DNA of 64,000 nucleotides from Modestobacter sp. L9-4 (GCF_019112525.1 NZ_CP077800.1:3968001-4032000); one strand, 5' to 3'; shown: positions 37,301 to 45,507, numbered from the stretch's first letter. Translations and numbers: made by a program. The notes: a model not told the origin generated them from the sequence alone.

Positions 37301-37921
37301 GTGACCAACGCACCGACCAGGGTCCTCATCGCCGAGGACGAGGCTCTCATCCGTCTCGACCTCAAGGAGATGCTGGAGGAGGAGGGCTACGTCGTCGTCG
37401 CCGAGGTCGGTGACGGCCAGGCGGCCGTCGACCAGGCCCAGCAGCTGCGACCCGACCTCGTCATCCTCGACGTCCAGATGCCCGTGCTGGACGGTATCGC
37501 CGCCGCCGAGCAGATCGCCTCCGCCCGGATCGCCCCGGTGATCGTGCTGACCGCCTTCAGCCAGCGCGAGCTGGTGGAGCGCGCCCGCGACGCCGGCGCG
37601 ATGGCCTACCTCGTCAAGCCGTTCAACAAGAACGACCTCGTCCCGGCGATCGAGGTCGCCGTGGGCCGCTTCCAGGAGATGCACGCCCTCGACGCCGAGG
37701 TCACCGACCTCAAGGAGCGGCTGGAGGCGCGCAAGGTCGTCGAGCAGGCCAAGGGCCGCCTGATGGCCGAGCGCGGCATCACCGAGGCCGAGGCGTTCCG
37801 CTGGATCCAGCGCACCGCCATGAACGAGCGCACGTCGATGCGCGCGCTCTCCGAGGCGATCCTCGCCACGGAGACGCCGGCGGGCGACAGTGCGTCGGTG
37901 ACGGGTCCCGCCGGGGTCTGA
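37301..37921 (+). CDS. pdtaR: ANTAR-domain response regulator (PdtaR type)
   Basis: This 206-residue regulator has a receiver domain (acidic pocket in VLIAEDEALIRLDL, phosphorylated Asp in VILDVQMPVLDG, Lys in YLVKPFN) and a C-terminal ANTAR RNA-binding domain (ERLEARKVVEQAKGRLMAE, then the EAEAFRWIQRTAMNERTSMR region). ANTAR proteins bind paired hexaloop hairpins and block termination. The sensor kinase PdtaS is not in the window. Leaderless GTG start. Confidence 0.93.
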   Translation: MTNAPTRVLIAEDEALIRLDLKEMLEEEGYVVVAEVGDGQAAVDQAQQLRPDLVILDVQMPVLDGIAAAEQIASARIAPVIVLTAFSQRELVERARDAGAMAYLVKPFNKNDLVPAIEVAVGRFQEMHALDAEVTDLKERLEARKVVEQAKGRLMAERGITEAEAFRWIQRTAMNERTSMRALSEAILATETPAGDSASVTGPAGV

Positions 37922-37927
37922 CCGGTG

Positions 37928-37951
37928 ACGCCGGGGTGACGACCCCGGCGT
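37928..37951 (+). terminator. Terminator hairpin of pdtaR
   Basis: ACGCCGGGGT-GACG-ACCCCGGCGT: a perfect 10-bp stem with a four-base loop, six bases after the pdtaR stop, followed by GTTG rather than a T-run. Confidence 0.75.
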
Positions 37952-38149
37952 GTTGCGCCGATGTGTCGGCGTGTCCGCCGTGTGGCACCGGTGCGACGCG
38001 GAGGTCACGACCTCATCACGGTGCACACAGCAGTGCTCTCCACCCGATCGGTGGCGGTTAGGTTTCTCCCCACTGATCGGGCCCCGGCAGGCGCACCTGG
38101 CCTGCCGCGGGGCGATGGAGACGTACTCACACCCCTCGGGAGTTTCTTG

Positions 38150-39511
38150 ATGCGCACAGGCACGATCGCCCGCGCCACCGCCCTCTCCGGCGCGGCACTG
38201 CTCGCCCTGAGCGCCTGCGGCGGCAGCAGCGACGACGCGGCCGGCAGCTCCGCCGGAGCCTCCGCCGGCGGCTCGTCCGCTGCCACCGGCGGCGGGGCCA
38301 AGCAGGTCAACGTCTACGGCACCGACGGCAACATGGGCAACGCCCTCGGCGAGGACTTCCAGGCCCAGGGCGCACTGGCCGGCATGAAGGGCACCACGCC
38401 CCTCACGAAGCTCGGGCCGGACTTCACCGACCGGCTCAAGAAGGTCGACCCGAACCTCAAGGACTTCAACTACGCCGGTGAGTCCTACGACGCCGTGATG
38501 CTGATCGCCATGGCCTCGCAGTCGGCCGGCAGCACGGACGCGCGCACCTTCGGGCCCTACGTCAACGCCCTCACCGTGGGTGGCGACAAGTGCTCCGACT
38601 TCGCCGCCTGCGTGGAGATCATCAAGGCCGGCGGGAACGTCGACTACGACGGCATCTCCGGTCCGCTGAGCTTCGCCGAGGCCGGGGAGCCGGCCCAGGC
38701 CAGCTTCGGTCTGCTGCAGTTCGGCACCGACAACGCCCTCGACGACAGCAAGACCAACTTCGTCATCGCCGGTGACGAGGCCAACGCCACCACCGAGGCC
38801 GGCCCTGCGCCGGTCGCGGCGGGCGCCACCACCGACAAGCCGCTCACCATCGGCACCCTGCTGCCCGAGACCGGCAACCTCGCCTTCCTCGGCCCGCCGG
38901 AGGTCGCCGGCGTCCAGCTGGCGATCAACGACATCAACGCCGCGGGCGGTGTCCTCGGCCAGCCGATCACGCTGGTGACCGGTGACTCCGGTGACGCCTC
39001 CACCGACACCGCCACCCAGACCGTCGACCGCCTCCTGCAGTCCGGCGTCAACGCGATCGTCGGTGCCGCGTCCTCCGGTGTCAGCCTGACCGTGATCGAC
39101 ACGATCACGCAGGCCGGCGTCATGCAGATCTCCCCGGCGAACACGTCCGACCAGTTCACCGACTACGCCGACCAGGGGCTGTACTTCCGCACCGCGCCCC
39201 CGGACACCCTGCAGGCCACCGCCCTGTCGGACCTGATCCTGCAGGACGGCAACAACACCGTCGGCATCCTCGCCACCAACGACCCGTACGGCACGGGCCT
39301 GGCGGAGAACACCAAGAACAACCTGATCGCCGGTGGTCTCTCCGAGGACTCGATCCAGACGGTCATCTACGACCCGCAGGCCGCGAACTACGACGCCGAG
39401 GTCCAGCAGATGACCACCTTCGCCCCCGACGGCATCGTCGTCATCGGGTTCGAGGAGTCCTCCCGGATCATCCAGGGTCTGAACACGAACGGCGTGGGCC
39501 CGCAGCGCTGA
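38150..39511 (+). CDS. LivK-type amino-acid substrate-binding lipoprotein, apparently circularly permuted
   Basis: This 453-residue protein has a normal lipoprotein signal with lipobox LSAC (Cys23) and a Gly/Ser/Ala linker to residue 50. Then the order is reversed. Residues 51 to about 205 (KQVNVYGTDGNMGNALGEDF to LLQFGTDNALDDSKTNFV) are what normally forms the C-terminal part of LivK-like proteins. Residues 229-453 (DKPLTIGTLLPETGNLAFLG to IIQGLNTNGVGPQR) are the normal N-terminal part. In ordinary members GVGPQ is followed directly by the KQ-YxxDGN segment, so the ends are the natural cut point. A 24-residue Ala/Thr linker joins the halves. Good GGGAG site before ATG 38150; perfect terminator after. 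Confidence 0.85.
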   Translation: MRTGTIARATALSGAALLALSACGGSSDDAAGSSAGASAGGSSAATGGGAKQVNVYGTDGNMGNALGEDFQAQGALAGMKGTTPLTKLGPDFTDRLKKVDPNLKDFNYAGESYDAVMLIAMASQSAGSTDARTFGPYVNALTVGGDKCSDFAACVEIIKAGGNVDYDGISGPLSFAEAGEPAQASFGLLQFGTDNALDDSKTNFVIAGDEANATTEAGPAPVAAGATTDKPLTIGTLLPETGNLAFLGPPEVAGVQLAINDINAAGGVLGQPITLVTGDSGDASTDTATQTVDRLLQSGVNAIVGAASSGVSLTVIDTITQAGVMQISPANTSDQFTDYADQGLYFRTAPPDTLQATALSDLILQDGNNTVGILATNDPYGTGLAENTKNNLIAGGLSEDSIQTVIYDPQAANYDAEVQQMTTFAPDGIVVIGFEESSRIIQGLNTNGVGPQR

Positions 39512-39531
39512 TGCGCTGAACCCGCTCCTGG

Positions 39532-39567
39532 CTGCGGCCCGGCACCCCTCGGGGTGCCGGGCCGCAG
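39532..39567 (+). terminator. Terminator hairpin of the substrate-binding protein gene
   Basis: CTGCGGCCCGGCACCC pairs perfectly with GGGTGCCGGGCCGCAG around a CTCG loop (16 pairs), 20 bases after the stop. Confidence 0.85.
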
Positions 39568-39594
39568 TGCTGTCCAGGGGGCAGACTCGTCTCC

Positions 39595-40023
39595 GTGGAC
39601 GACCGTGCGCCCCTGCTGGCCCGCTACCGCGAGCTGGTGCTCGACGAGCTGCCCCGCCGGGCCCGCGCCGAGCGGTGGGTCGTGACCGCCGACCACTGCT
39701 TCGGGCGGATCGTGCTCGACCACGCCGTCGGGGGCCGCTGGTACGACGTCCTGGACCGCGGCCGCTCACCGGCCTTCACGCAGCTGGACGACGCGCAGCT
39801 GCGCGCGGCGGTGGACGTGGCCGAGCGGATCTCGGCCGAGGGTGACCCGCTGCTGCGCCAGCTCGACGCGCAGAGCCTGCGCTGGCGCGGCAAGGCCGCC
39901 AAGCCCGCGCCCCGCGGCACGGCCGTCGAGCAGGCCCCGCGTGGCAAGGCCGCCGGGGCGACTCCGCGCGGCACGGCCGCCGAGCAGGCCTCGCGCGGCA
40001 CGGCCGCTGAGCCGGCCCCGTGA
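39595..40023 (+). CDS. Conserved hypothetical protein with C-terminal 9-residue repeats
   Basis: This 142-residue soluble protein has about 105 conserved residues (ELVLDELPRRARAERWVVTA, DHCFGRIVLDHAVGGRWYD, QSLRWRGKAA) of an actinobacterial family I cannot name. Four nine-residue repeats follow (GTAVEQAPR, GKAAGATPR, GTAAEQASR, GTAAEPAP). The tail is basic/alanine-rich and probably disordered. GTG start with CAGACT seven bases upstream. The next gene overlaps by four bases (GTGA). Confidence 0.7.
   Translation: MDDRAPLLARYRELVLDELPRRARAERWVVTADHCFGRIVLDHAVGGRWYDVLDRGRSPAFTQLDDAQLRAAVDVAERISAEGDPLLRQLDAQSLRWRGKAAKPAPRGTAVEQAPRGKAAGATPRGTAAEQASRGTAAEPAP
39916..40020 (+). repeat. Four 27-bp tandem repeats in the 39595 gene
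   Basis: Units at 39916-39942, 39943-39969, 39970-39996 and 39997-40020 (last shortened by the stop) encode nine-residue GTAAEQAxR repeats, all in frame. Confidence 0.85.
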
Positions 40024-40451
40024 CGGTGAGCGTCGTCGCGGTGGCGCACCTGCTCCTGGTGGGCGCCTACGCGGGCTTCCAGTGGACCGTTCGGGCGCTG
40101 GTCTACCCGCAGTTCACCGCGGTCCCGGCGGACGCCTCGGCCGCCTACGAGCGCAGCCACTCCCAGCGCATCTCCCGGGTGGTCGGGCCGCTGTTCGCCG
40201 GGCAGCTGGTCACCACCGGCTGGCTGCTGCTCGACCGGCCCGAGGGAGTCCGGCTGCTGGGGGTGGTGGCCAGCGCGGTCTGCCTGGCGGCGGTGCTGGC
40301 GGTCACCGCGCTGCTGGCCGTGCCCCGGCACCGGCAGCTCACCGACGGCTTCGACGCCGCCGCCTACGCCGGGCTGCTGCGCGCCGACTCGCTGCGGGTC
40401 GCCGCGGCCACCGCCAACGCAGCCGTCAGCGCCTGGGCCGTGCTGGGCTGA
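40020..40451 (+). CDS. Four-helix membrane protein, hypothetical
   Basis: This 143-residue protein has four hydrophobic helices (about residues 4-22, 56-74, 80-100 and 125-142) and a conserved-looking motif RALVYPQFTAVPADASAAYE between the first two. I do not know a function. GTG overlaps the stop of the preceding gene, suggesting co-expression. It is convergent with the livF end of the liv operon, with a hairpin between. Confidence 0.65.
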   Translation: MTVSVVAVAHLLLVGAYAGFQWTVRALVYPQFTAVPADASAAYERSHSQRISRVVGPLFAGQLVTTGWLLLDRPEGVRLLGVVASAVCLAAVLAVTALLAVPRHRQLTDGFDAAAYAGLLRADSLRVAAATANAAVSAWAVLG

Positions 40452-40592
40452 GACCGTCCCGGCCGCCGCTGATCGGGTTGTGGACGTGGGGATGACGCCG
40501 TCCGGGCCCAGGTCGTCCGGGGTGAGGTCGTCCGGGCCAGGCGACCGGCCGAGGCCGGACCGGCTCGGGCCTCGTGTCGGGCCCGGGACGAC

Positions 40593-40628
40593 GAACGGCG
40601 TCGTCCCGGGGCAGGGACGACGCCGTTC
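40593..40628 (-). terminator. Terminator of the livHMGF operon
   Basis: GAACGGCGTCGTCCC-GGGGCA-GGGACGACGCCGTTC: a perfect 15-bp stem ending 17 bases beyond the livF stop; the sequence can also fold on the plus strand. Confidence 0.85.
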
Positions 40629-40645
40629 GAAGCGAGCGGGTGGAG

Positions 40646-41497
40646 CTACTTGGCCTTGGCCAGGGTGCCCAGGTACAGCTCGATGACCTTCGGGTCGTTC
40701 ATCAGCGACTGGCCGGTGTCGGTGTAGGCGTTGCGGCCCTGGTCCAGCACGTAGCCGCGGTCGCAGATCTGCAGGCACCGGCGGGCGTTCTGCTCGACCA
40801 TGATGATCGAGACGCCGGTGGCGTTGATCCGCCGGCAGCGGATGAACACCTCGTCCTGGTAGGCGGGGGACAGGCCCGCCGACGGCTCGTCGAGCAGCAG
40901 CACCGACGGGTCCATCATCAGCGCGCGGCCCATCGCGACCATCTGCCGCTCACCGCCGGACAGCGACCCGGCCTTGCCCTTGCGCCGCTCACCGAGCAGC
41001 GGGAACAGGTCGACGACGTAGTCGAAGCGCTCCTTGAACGACTTGGGCCGCAGGTACACGCCCATCTGCATGTTCTCCTCGATGGACAGCGAGGGGAACA
41101 CGTTGTTGTTCTGCGGCACGTAGCCCACGCCCATCGACACCAGCTGGTGCGCCGGTGCACCGGTGATCGACTCACCGCGCAGCGTCACCCCACCCGAGCG
41201 CACCGGGATGAGCCCGAACAGCGTCTTCAGCAGCGTCGACTTGCCGGCACCGTTGGGCCCGATGATGCCGACGAGCTCGCCGTCCTGCAGGTAGAAGTCA
41301 CAGCCACGCAGGATGTTGACCCCGGGCACGTAGCCGGCGACCAGGTCGTCGGCCCGCACCAGGGCGCCCTCGGCGAGCTTCAGGTGCTCCTCGCGGGTGG
41401 CGGCCTTCTCCGCGGGGGACAGCTCGCCGGTGGCGACGGTCTGCGCGCGGGTGACGTCCTCGCCGGTCTCGTCGACCTCGAACAGCGGCTCGCTCAC
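40646..41497 (-). CDS. livF: Branched-chain amino-acid ABC transporter, ATP-binding protein LivF
   Basis: This 283-residue ATPase shows Walker A GPNGAGKS (80-87), signature LSGGERQMVAMGRALM, Walker B SVLLLDEPSAGLSP and H-loop IIMVEQNARR. LivF normally has about 235 residues; here about 45 acidic residues precede the ATPase fold. It pairs with LivG to energise LivHM. GTG start overlaps the livG stop (GTGA). Last gene of the operon, followed by a strong hairpin. Confidence 0.92.
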   Translation of the reverse strand: MSEPLFEVDETGEDVTRAQTVATGELSPAEKAATREEHLKLAEGALVRADDLVAGYVPGVNILRGCDFYLQDGELVGIIGPNGAGKSTLLKTLFGLIPVRSGGVTLRGESITGAPAHQLVSMGVGYVPQNNNVFPSLSIEENMQMGVYLRPKSFKERFDYVVDLFPLLGERRKGKAGSLSGGERQMVAMGRALMMDPSVLLLDEPSAGLSPAYQDEVFIRCRRINATGVSIIMVEQNARRCLQICDRGYVLDQGRNAYTDTGQSLMNDPKVIELYLGTLAKAK

Positions 41498-42552
41498 ACC
41501 AGACCACCCTTCTCGTCACTGCGCTCGGCATTCGGGACGTGCGGTGCGCCGTGCTCCTCGCGGGCGATCTCCGCCTCCACCTCGGCGAGGACCCGGTCCT
41601 CCTCCTCGACGGTGAGCGGGGCGTCGTGGTGCGCGCCCAGGTAGGCGTCGACGACCGCCTGGTTCTGCGAGATGGACTCCGGCGGGCCCTCGGCGATGAC
41701 CTTGCCGGCGGCCATGACCACGACCCAGTCGCTGATGTCGCGGACGACGTCCATGTCGTGCTCGACGAAGATGACCGTCATGCCCTCCTCGCGGAGGTCC
41801 TTGACGTGCCCGAGCAGGCTCTGGGTCAGCGCCGGGTTCACCCCGGCCATCGGCTCGTCGAGCATGACGACCTTGGGGTCGCTCATCAGCGCGCGGGCCA
41901 TCTCCAGGAGCTTGCGCTGACCGCCGGAGAGGATGCCGGCGAAGTCGTCCTTCTTGGCGTCGAGCTTGAACCGCCGGAGCAGGTCCATCGCCTTCTCGGT
42001 GTTCTCCCTCTCCTGGGCGCGCCACCCGCCGGGCACGAGGGCCCGCAGGAAGCTCTCGCCGCGCTGGCCCTGGGCGCCGAGCAGCATGTTCTGCAGCACG
42101 GTGAGCCGGGACAGCGCCTTGGTCAGCTGGAAGGTGCGCACCACGCCGAGCCGGGCCACCTGGTGGGGGGCCAGCTTGCCGAGGTCCTTGCCGTCGAAGG
42201 ACCACGTGCCGGTGTTGGGCTGGTCGAAGCCGGTCATCAGGTTGAACAGCGTGGTCTTGCCGGCGCCGTTCGGTCCGATCAGGCCGGTGATGCCACCGCG
42301 CTGGATCTCGAGGTGGTCGACCGAGACCGCGGTGAGGCCACCGAAGACGCGGGTGACGCCGTCGACGACGATCGCCGGGTCGGGCTTGGCCACCCCGACC
42401 TGCCAGGGCAGGTCGGCGAGCGCAGCCTGGGCCAGCCGCTGGGGGGCGGGCCGGCCGGTCGTGGTGGCACCGCCGACAGCCGCGGCCTGGGCGGTGGACA
42501 GCTCCTCGGGCTTCGCTGCGTGGGCGCCGTGTGCGGACGGGTCAGCGGGCAT
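41494..42552 (-). CDS. livG: Branched-chain amino-acid ABC transporter, ATP-binding protein LivG
   Basis: This protein of 352 residues is longer than the usual 255. It carries Walker A GPNGAGKT (93-100), signature LSGGQRKLLEMARALM, Walker B VVMLDEPMAGVNP and the IFVEHDMDVV H-loop. Extra sequence is an Ala-rich N-terminal 58 residues and an acidic C-terminal 35 (EEEDRVLAEVEAEIAREEHG). The ATG overlaps the end of livM by 11 bases. Confidence 0.92.
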   Translation of the reverse strand: MPADPSAHGAHAAKPEELSTAQAAAVGGATTTGRPAPQRLAQAALADLPWQVGVAKPDPAIVVDGVTRVFGGLTAVSVDHLEIQRGGITGLIGPNGAGKTTLFNLMTGFDQPNTGTWSFDGKDLGKLAPHQVARLGVVRTFQLTKALSRLTVLQNMLLGAQGQRGESFLRALVPGGWRAQERENTEKAMDLLRRFKLDAKKDDFAGILSGGQRKLLEMARALMSDPKVVMLDEPMAGVNPALTQSLLGHVKDLREEGMTVIFVEHDMDVVRDISDWVVVMAAGKVIAEGPPESISQNQAVVDAYLGAHHDAPLTVEEEDRVLAEVEAEIAREEHGAPHVPNAERSDEKGGLV

Positions 42553-43540
42553 CGAGCATCACCTCTCGTCGGTCACCGAAGATGCCCTGCGGTCGGAACA
42601 CCAGCAACAGCATGAGCCCCAGGCCGACGAGGACGAAGCGGATCTGGGCGACGTCGGTGGAGGACAGCAGGCTCTCCGGGATGACGCCGTTGTCGATCAG
42701 CGCCCGCAGGCCCGTGTCGGCGAACTGCAGGATGAACAGCAGCAGCATCGACCCGATGACCGGGCCGAGCACGCGGGCCGCACCGCCGAGGATGAGCGCC
42801 GCGTAGGCCAGGAACGTGTTGGCGTTCTGGTACTGGTCGGGGATCGCCGACCCGGTGGCGACGGCGTAGACCATGCCGCCGAAGGCGCCGATCACACCGC
42901 CCAGCACCAGGGCCTGCATCTTGTAGGCGTAGACGTTCTTGCCCAGCGCCCGGACGGCGTCCTCGTCCTCACGGATGGCCTTGACCACCCGGCCCCAGGG
43001 GCTGCGCATGAGCTGCCAGACCAGCAGGCTGGAGAGGATCACCAGGATCCAGCCGATCAGCGCCACCCACAGCTCGCCACCGCTCCAGGACGTGCCCAGG
43101 ATCTGGTGGCGGCCGGCCGGGTCCCAGGGGGCCAGGTTGATGAAGTCGGCGTTGAAGGCCGACAGGCCCCGGGTGCCACCGGTCACCGGCGTGGCCGAGA
43201 CCGAGCGGAAGAGCAGGCGCAGGCCCTCCGCGGCGGCGATGGTGACGATGCTGAGGTAGTCCGCGCGCAACCGCAGGGTCGGCAGACCCAGCAGCAGCGC
43301 CAGGACCACGGCGGCGGCCACACCGACGATGACGCCGACCCAGAAGGGCAGGCCCCACATGCTGACGGAGATGGCGATGCCGAAGCCGCCGAGCATCGCG
43401 AAGGCGATCTGCCCGAAGTTCAGCAGCCCGGTGTAGCCGAAGTGCACGTTGATGCCGATGGCCAGCAGGGCGAAGAAGATCGCCTGGAAGCCGAAGAACG
43501 CCTTGCCGGCGATCGCGAACGCGTCGAGGAGCTCGGACAT
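42542..43540 (-). CDS. livM: Branched-chain amino-acid ABC transporter, permease LivM
   Basis: This 332-residue permease has about 8-10 helices. The LivM signatures are IGINVHFGYTGLLNFGQIAF near residue 30, SPWGRVVKAIREDEDAVRAL (the coupling loop) and LGGAARVLGPVIGSM. It ends with PQGIFGDRREV. With LivH it forms the membrane channel. ATG 43540 is four bases after the livH stop. Confidence 0.93.
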   Translation of the reverse strand: MSELLDAFAIAGKAFFGFQAIFFALLAIGINVHFGYTGLLNFGQIAFAMLGGFGIAISVSMWGLPFWVGVIVGVAAAVVLALLLGLPTLRLRADYLSIVTIAAAEGLRLLFRSVSATPVTGGTRGLSAFNADFINLAPWDPAGRHQILGTSWSGGELWVALIGWILVILSSLLVWQLMRSPWGRVVKAIREDEDAVRALGKNVYAYKMQALVLGGVIGAFGGMVYAVATGSAIPDQYQNANTFLAYAALILGGAARVLGPVIGSMLLLFILQFADTGLRALIDNGVIPESLLSSTDVAQIRFVLVGLGLMLLLVFRPQGIFGDRREVMLDAR

Positions 43541-43544
43541 GGCG

Positions 43545-44915
43545 TCAGCCGATCCGGGCCCGGCTGCCCAGGATGCCCTGGGGCCGCAGAACGAGGATGA
43601 CGATCAACAGAAGGAGCCCTCCGACGTACTTCACGTCACTGGGGATGACGAGGGTGGACATCTGCACGAACACACCGACGATGAGGCTGCCGACGAGGGC
43701 GCCGTAGGCGGTGCCGAGACCGCCGAGGGTGACGCCGGCGAACATGAGGAGCAGCAGGCGGAAGCCCATGTCCCACTGGACCTGGTCGGACAGGCCGAGC
43801 AGCACGCCACCGAGGGTGGCCAGTGCCCCGCCCATCATCCAGACCACGAGGATCACGCGGTTCACGTCGATGCCCGAGGAGGCGGCCAGGTCGCGGTTGT
43901 CCGCGACCGCCCGCATGGCCTTGCCGATCTTGGTGCGCTGCAGCATCAGGGCCACGAGCACCAGGACGACGACCGAGATGACGATCGAGGCCAGCGACCG
44001 GTTGGTCATGGTGAAGACGCCGTAGTCGACGGCCCGCTGGGTCTGGAAGTCCGCATACGGGCTGGAGAAGCCGCCGTAGACGATCTGGACCAGGTAGCGC
44101 AGCAGCATCGACAGGCCGATGGAGACGACCAGCGCCGCGACCAGGCCGGTGCCGCGGCGGCGCAGCGGCCGCCAGATGGCCAGCTCGTTGAGCGCGCCCA
44201 CGGCCGCACCGACCACCATCGCGATCAGCGTGGCCGGGATCAGCGGGACGCCGGCCTTGACGTTGACGTACCAGGCGACGACCGCGCCGATGGTGACGAG
44301 CTCACCGTGGGCGAAGTTGGTCAGGCCCGTCGTGCCGTAGATCAGCGACAGGCCGACCGCGCAGACGGCGATGAGCAGGCCGAAGCGGATGCCGTCGACG
44401 AGCAGCTGGACGGCCTCGACCGACCCGCCGCCGCCGTTGGAGGTGCCGTCGGCCAGGCCGAAGAGCACCGGCTGGGCGCGGTTGGGGCCGACGGTGACGG
44501 TCAGCGTCTCGCCCTTGGACCCCAGCTCGACGCCGTCGGGCAGGGCCTTCGGGTCGATGGAGACCTTGTAGTCGCCCGGACCGGGGACCGGGACGGCGAA
44601 GCGCCCGTTGGCGTCGGTCTCGGCGGTGTCGACCGCGGCGCCGGCGGCGGTCTCGACCGTGACCGGGACCCCGGCGATGGGCCCGCTCTTGCTCGTCTGC
44701 AGGGTGCCGGTGACCGACTCGTTCGCGGCCGAGGCGACGCCCGGCACGAGCATGGCCAGCGCCATGGTGAAGGCGGCGAGCAGCAGGGTCAGGACCAGTG
44801 GACGGCGGCCGGGGAGGCCCCGGGACCGACGTCGGCGGGTGGGGACCACCGCCTGGCCGCGGTCTGCCGTGCGGCTCTGACCGTGCTCTCGGGCGCGCTG
44901 TGGCGCGTGCGTCAC
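43545..44915 (-). CDS. livH: Branched-chain amino-acid ABC transporter, permease LivH with N-terminal extracytoplasmic domain
   Basis: This 457-residue protein is a LivH permease (from about residue 165: LIYGTTGLTNFAHGELVTIG, KIGKAMRAVADNRDLAASSG, FAGVTLGGLGTAYGA) preceded by an unusual N-terminus. A basic segment and signal-like helix (about 38-64) lead to about 85 residues of predicted beta-sandwich (SGPIAGVPVTVETAAG, ETDANGRFAVPVPGPGDYKV), like carboxypeptidase-regulatory or CNA-B folds. It would lie outside the membrane. GTG 44915 is chosen for GGGAGG four bases upstream; longer starts exist but lack this. Confidence 0.88.
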   Translation of the reverse strand: MTHAPQRAREHGQSRTADRGQAVVPTRRRRSRGLPGRRPLVLTLLLAAFTMALAMLVPGVASAANESVTGTLQTSKSGPIAGVPVTVETAAGAAVDTAETDANGRFAVPVPGPGDYKVSIDPKALPDGVELGSKGETLTVTVGPNRAQPVLFGLADGTSNGGGGSVEAVQLLVDGIRFGLLIAVCAVGLSLIYGTTGLTNFAHGELVTIGAVVAWYVNVKAGVPLIPATLIAMVVGAAVGALNELAIWRPLRRRGTGLVAALVVSIGLSMLLRYLVQIVYGGFSSPYADFQTQRAVDYGVFTMTNRSLASIVISVVVLVLVALMLQRTKIGKAMRAVADNRDLAASSGIDVNRVILVVWMMGGALATLGGVLLGLSDQVQWDMGFRLLLLMFAGVTLGGLGTAYGALVGSLIVGVFVQMSTLVIPSDVKYVGGLLLLIVILVLRPQGILGSRARIG

Positions 44916-44947
44916 TCGACCTCCCAGCCGTTGATTGAGCCGGGACA

Positions 44948-44965
44948 GTAACCCACGCCTGTTAC
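44948..44965. promoter_or_regulatory. GTAAC-N8-GTTAC inverted repeat upstream of livH
   Basis: A symmetric GTAAC/GTTAC pair lies 33-50 bases ahead of the livH start. It resembles actinobacterial nitrogen-regulator (GlnR-type) half-sites in sequence, but the spacing differs from the consensus, so the assignment is only a suggestion. Confidence 0.35.
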
Positions 44966-45045
44966 GCGGAACGACCTGCAGGGACACACCGTGACCTTTC
45001 TGCGACACGCCGACGTGCTACCGAACGGTCGTGCACGACCGGCCC

Positions 45046-45450
45046 TCAGCGGGCGGGGCGCAGCAGGCAGGTCAGCCGGACGCTGGCGGTGGGCCGGCCG
45101 GTGTCGTCGGAGACCGCGATCAGGAAGGTGGCCAGCGTCCGGCCGCGGTGCACCGGGGTGCAGACGGCGGTGACGGTGCCCGACCGCGCCGCGCCCAGGT
45201 GGCTGGCCGACAGCTCGATGCCCACGACGCCGGCCCCGGGCCCCGCGTGCAGCAGGCCGGCCACCGACCCGAGGGACTCCGCCAGGGTGCAGGTCGCCCC
45301 GCCGTGCAGGAGGCCGAAGGGCTGCTCGTTGCCGGCCACGGGCATCGTGCCGACCAGGCGGTCGGGGTCCCAGTCGACGATCTCGATGCCGAGCTTGGCG
45401 TCCAGCGGGCCGGTCAGCGGGGGCAGCCAGTCCGGGCGGGGTGTGGTCAC
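45046..45450 (-). CDS. PaaI-type hotdog thioesterase
   Basis: This 134-residue single-hotdog protein has the PaaI/YbgC-like signature PFGLLHGGATCTLAESLGS, with the HGG motif and catalytic Glu, and a C-terminal RPTASVRLTCLLRP. Such tetrameric thioesterases cleave aryl- or acyl-CoA; substrate unknown. GTG 45450 is supported by TACGGT six bases upstream. Divergent from polA with 71 bp between starts. Confidence 0.85.
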   Translation of the reverse strand: MTTPRPDWLPPLTGPLDAKLGIEIVDWDPDRLVGTMPVAGNEQPFGLLHGGATCTLAESLGSVAGLLHAGPGAGVVGIELSASHLGAARSGTVTAVCTPVHRGRTLATFLIAVSDDTGRPTASVRLTCLLRPAR

Positions 45451-45456
45451 CGGGGC

Positions 45457-45462
45457 ACCGTA
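45457..45462 (-). promoter_or_regulatory. Leaderless-type -10 (TACGGT) of the thioesterase gene
   Basis: On the minus strand TACGGT, GCCCCG, then GTG 45450. Confidence 0.55.
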
Positions 45463-45507
45463 GCCAGCGGGGGAGCGCGCGGGGTCCGGACGGTCGTACC
45501 CCGGACA

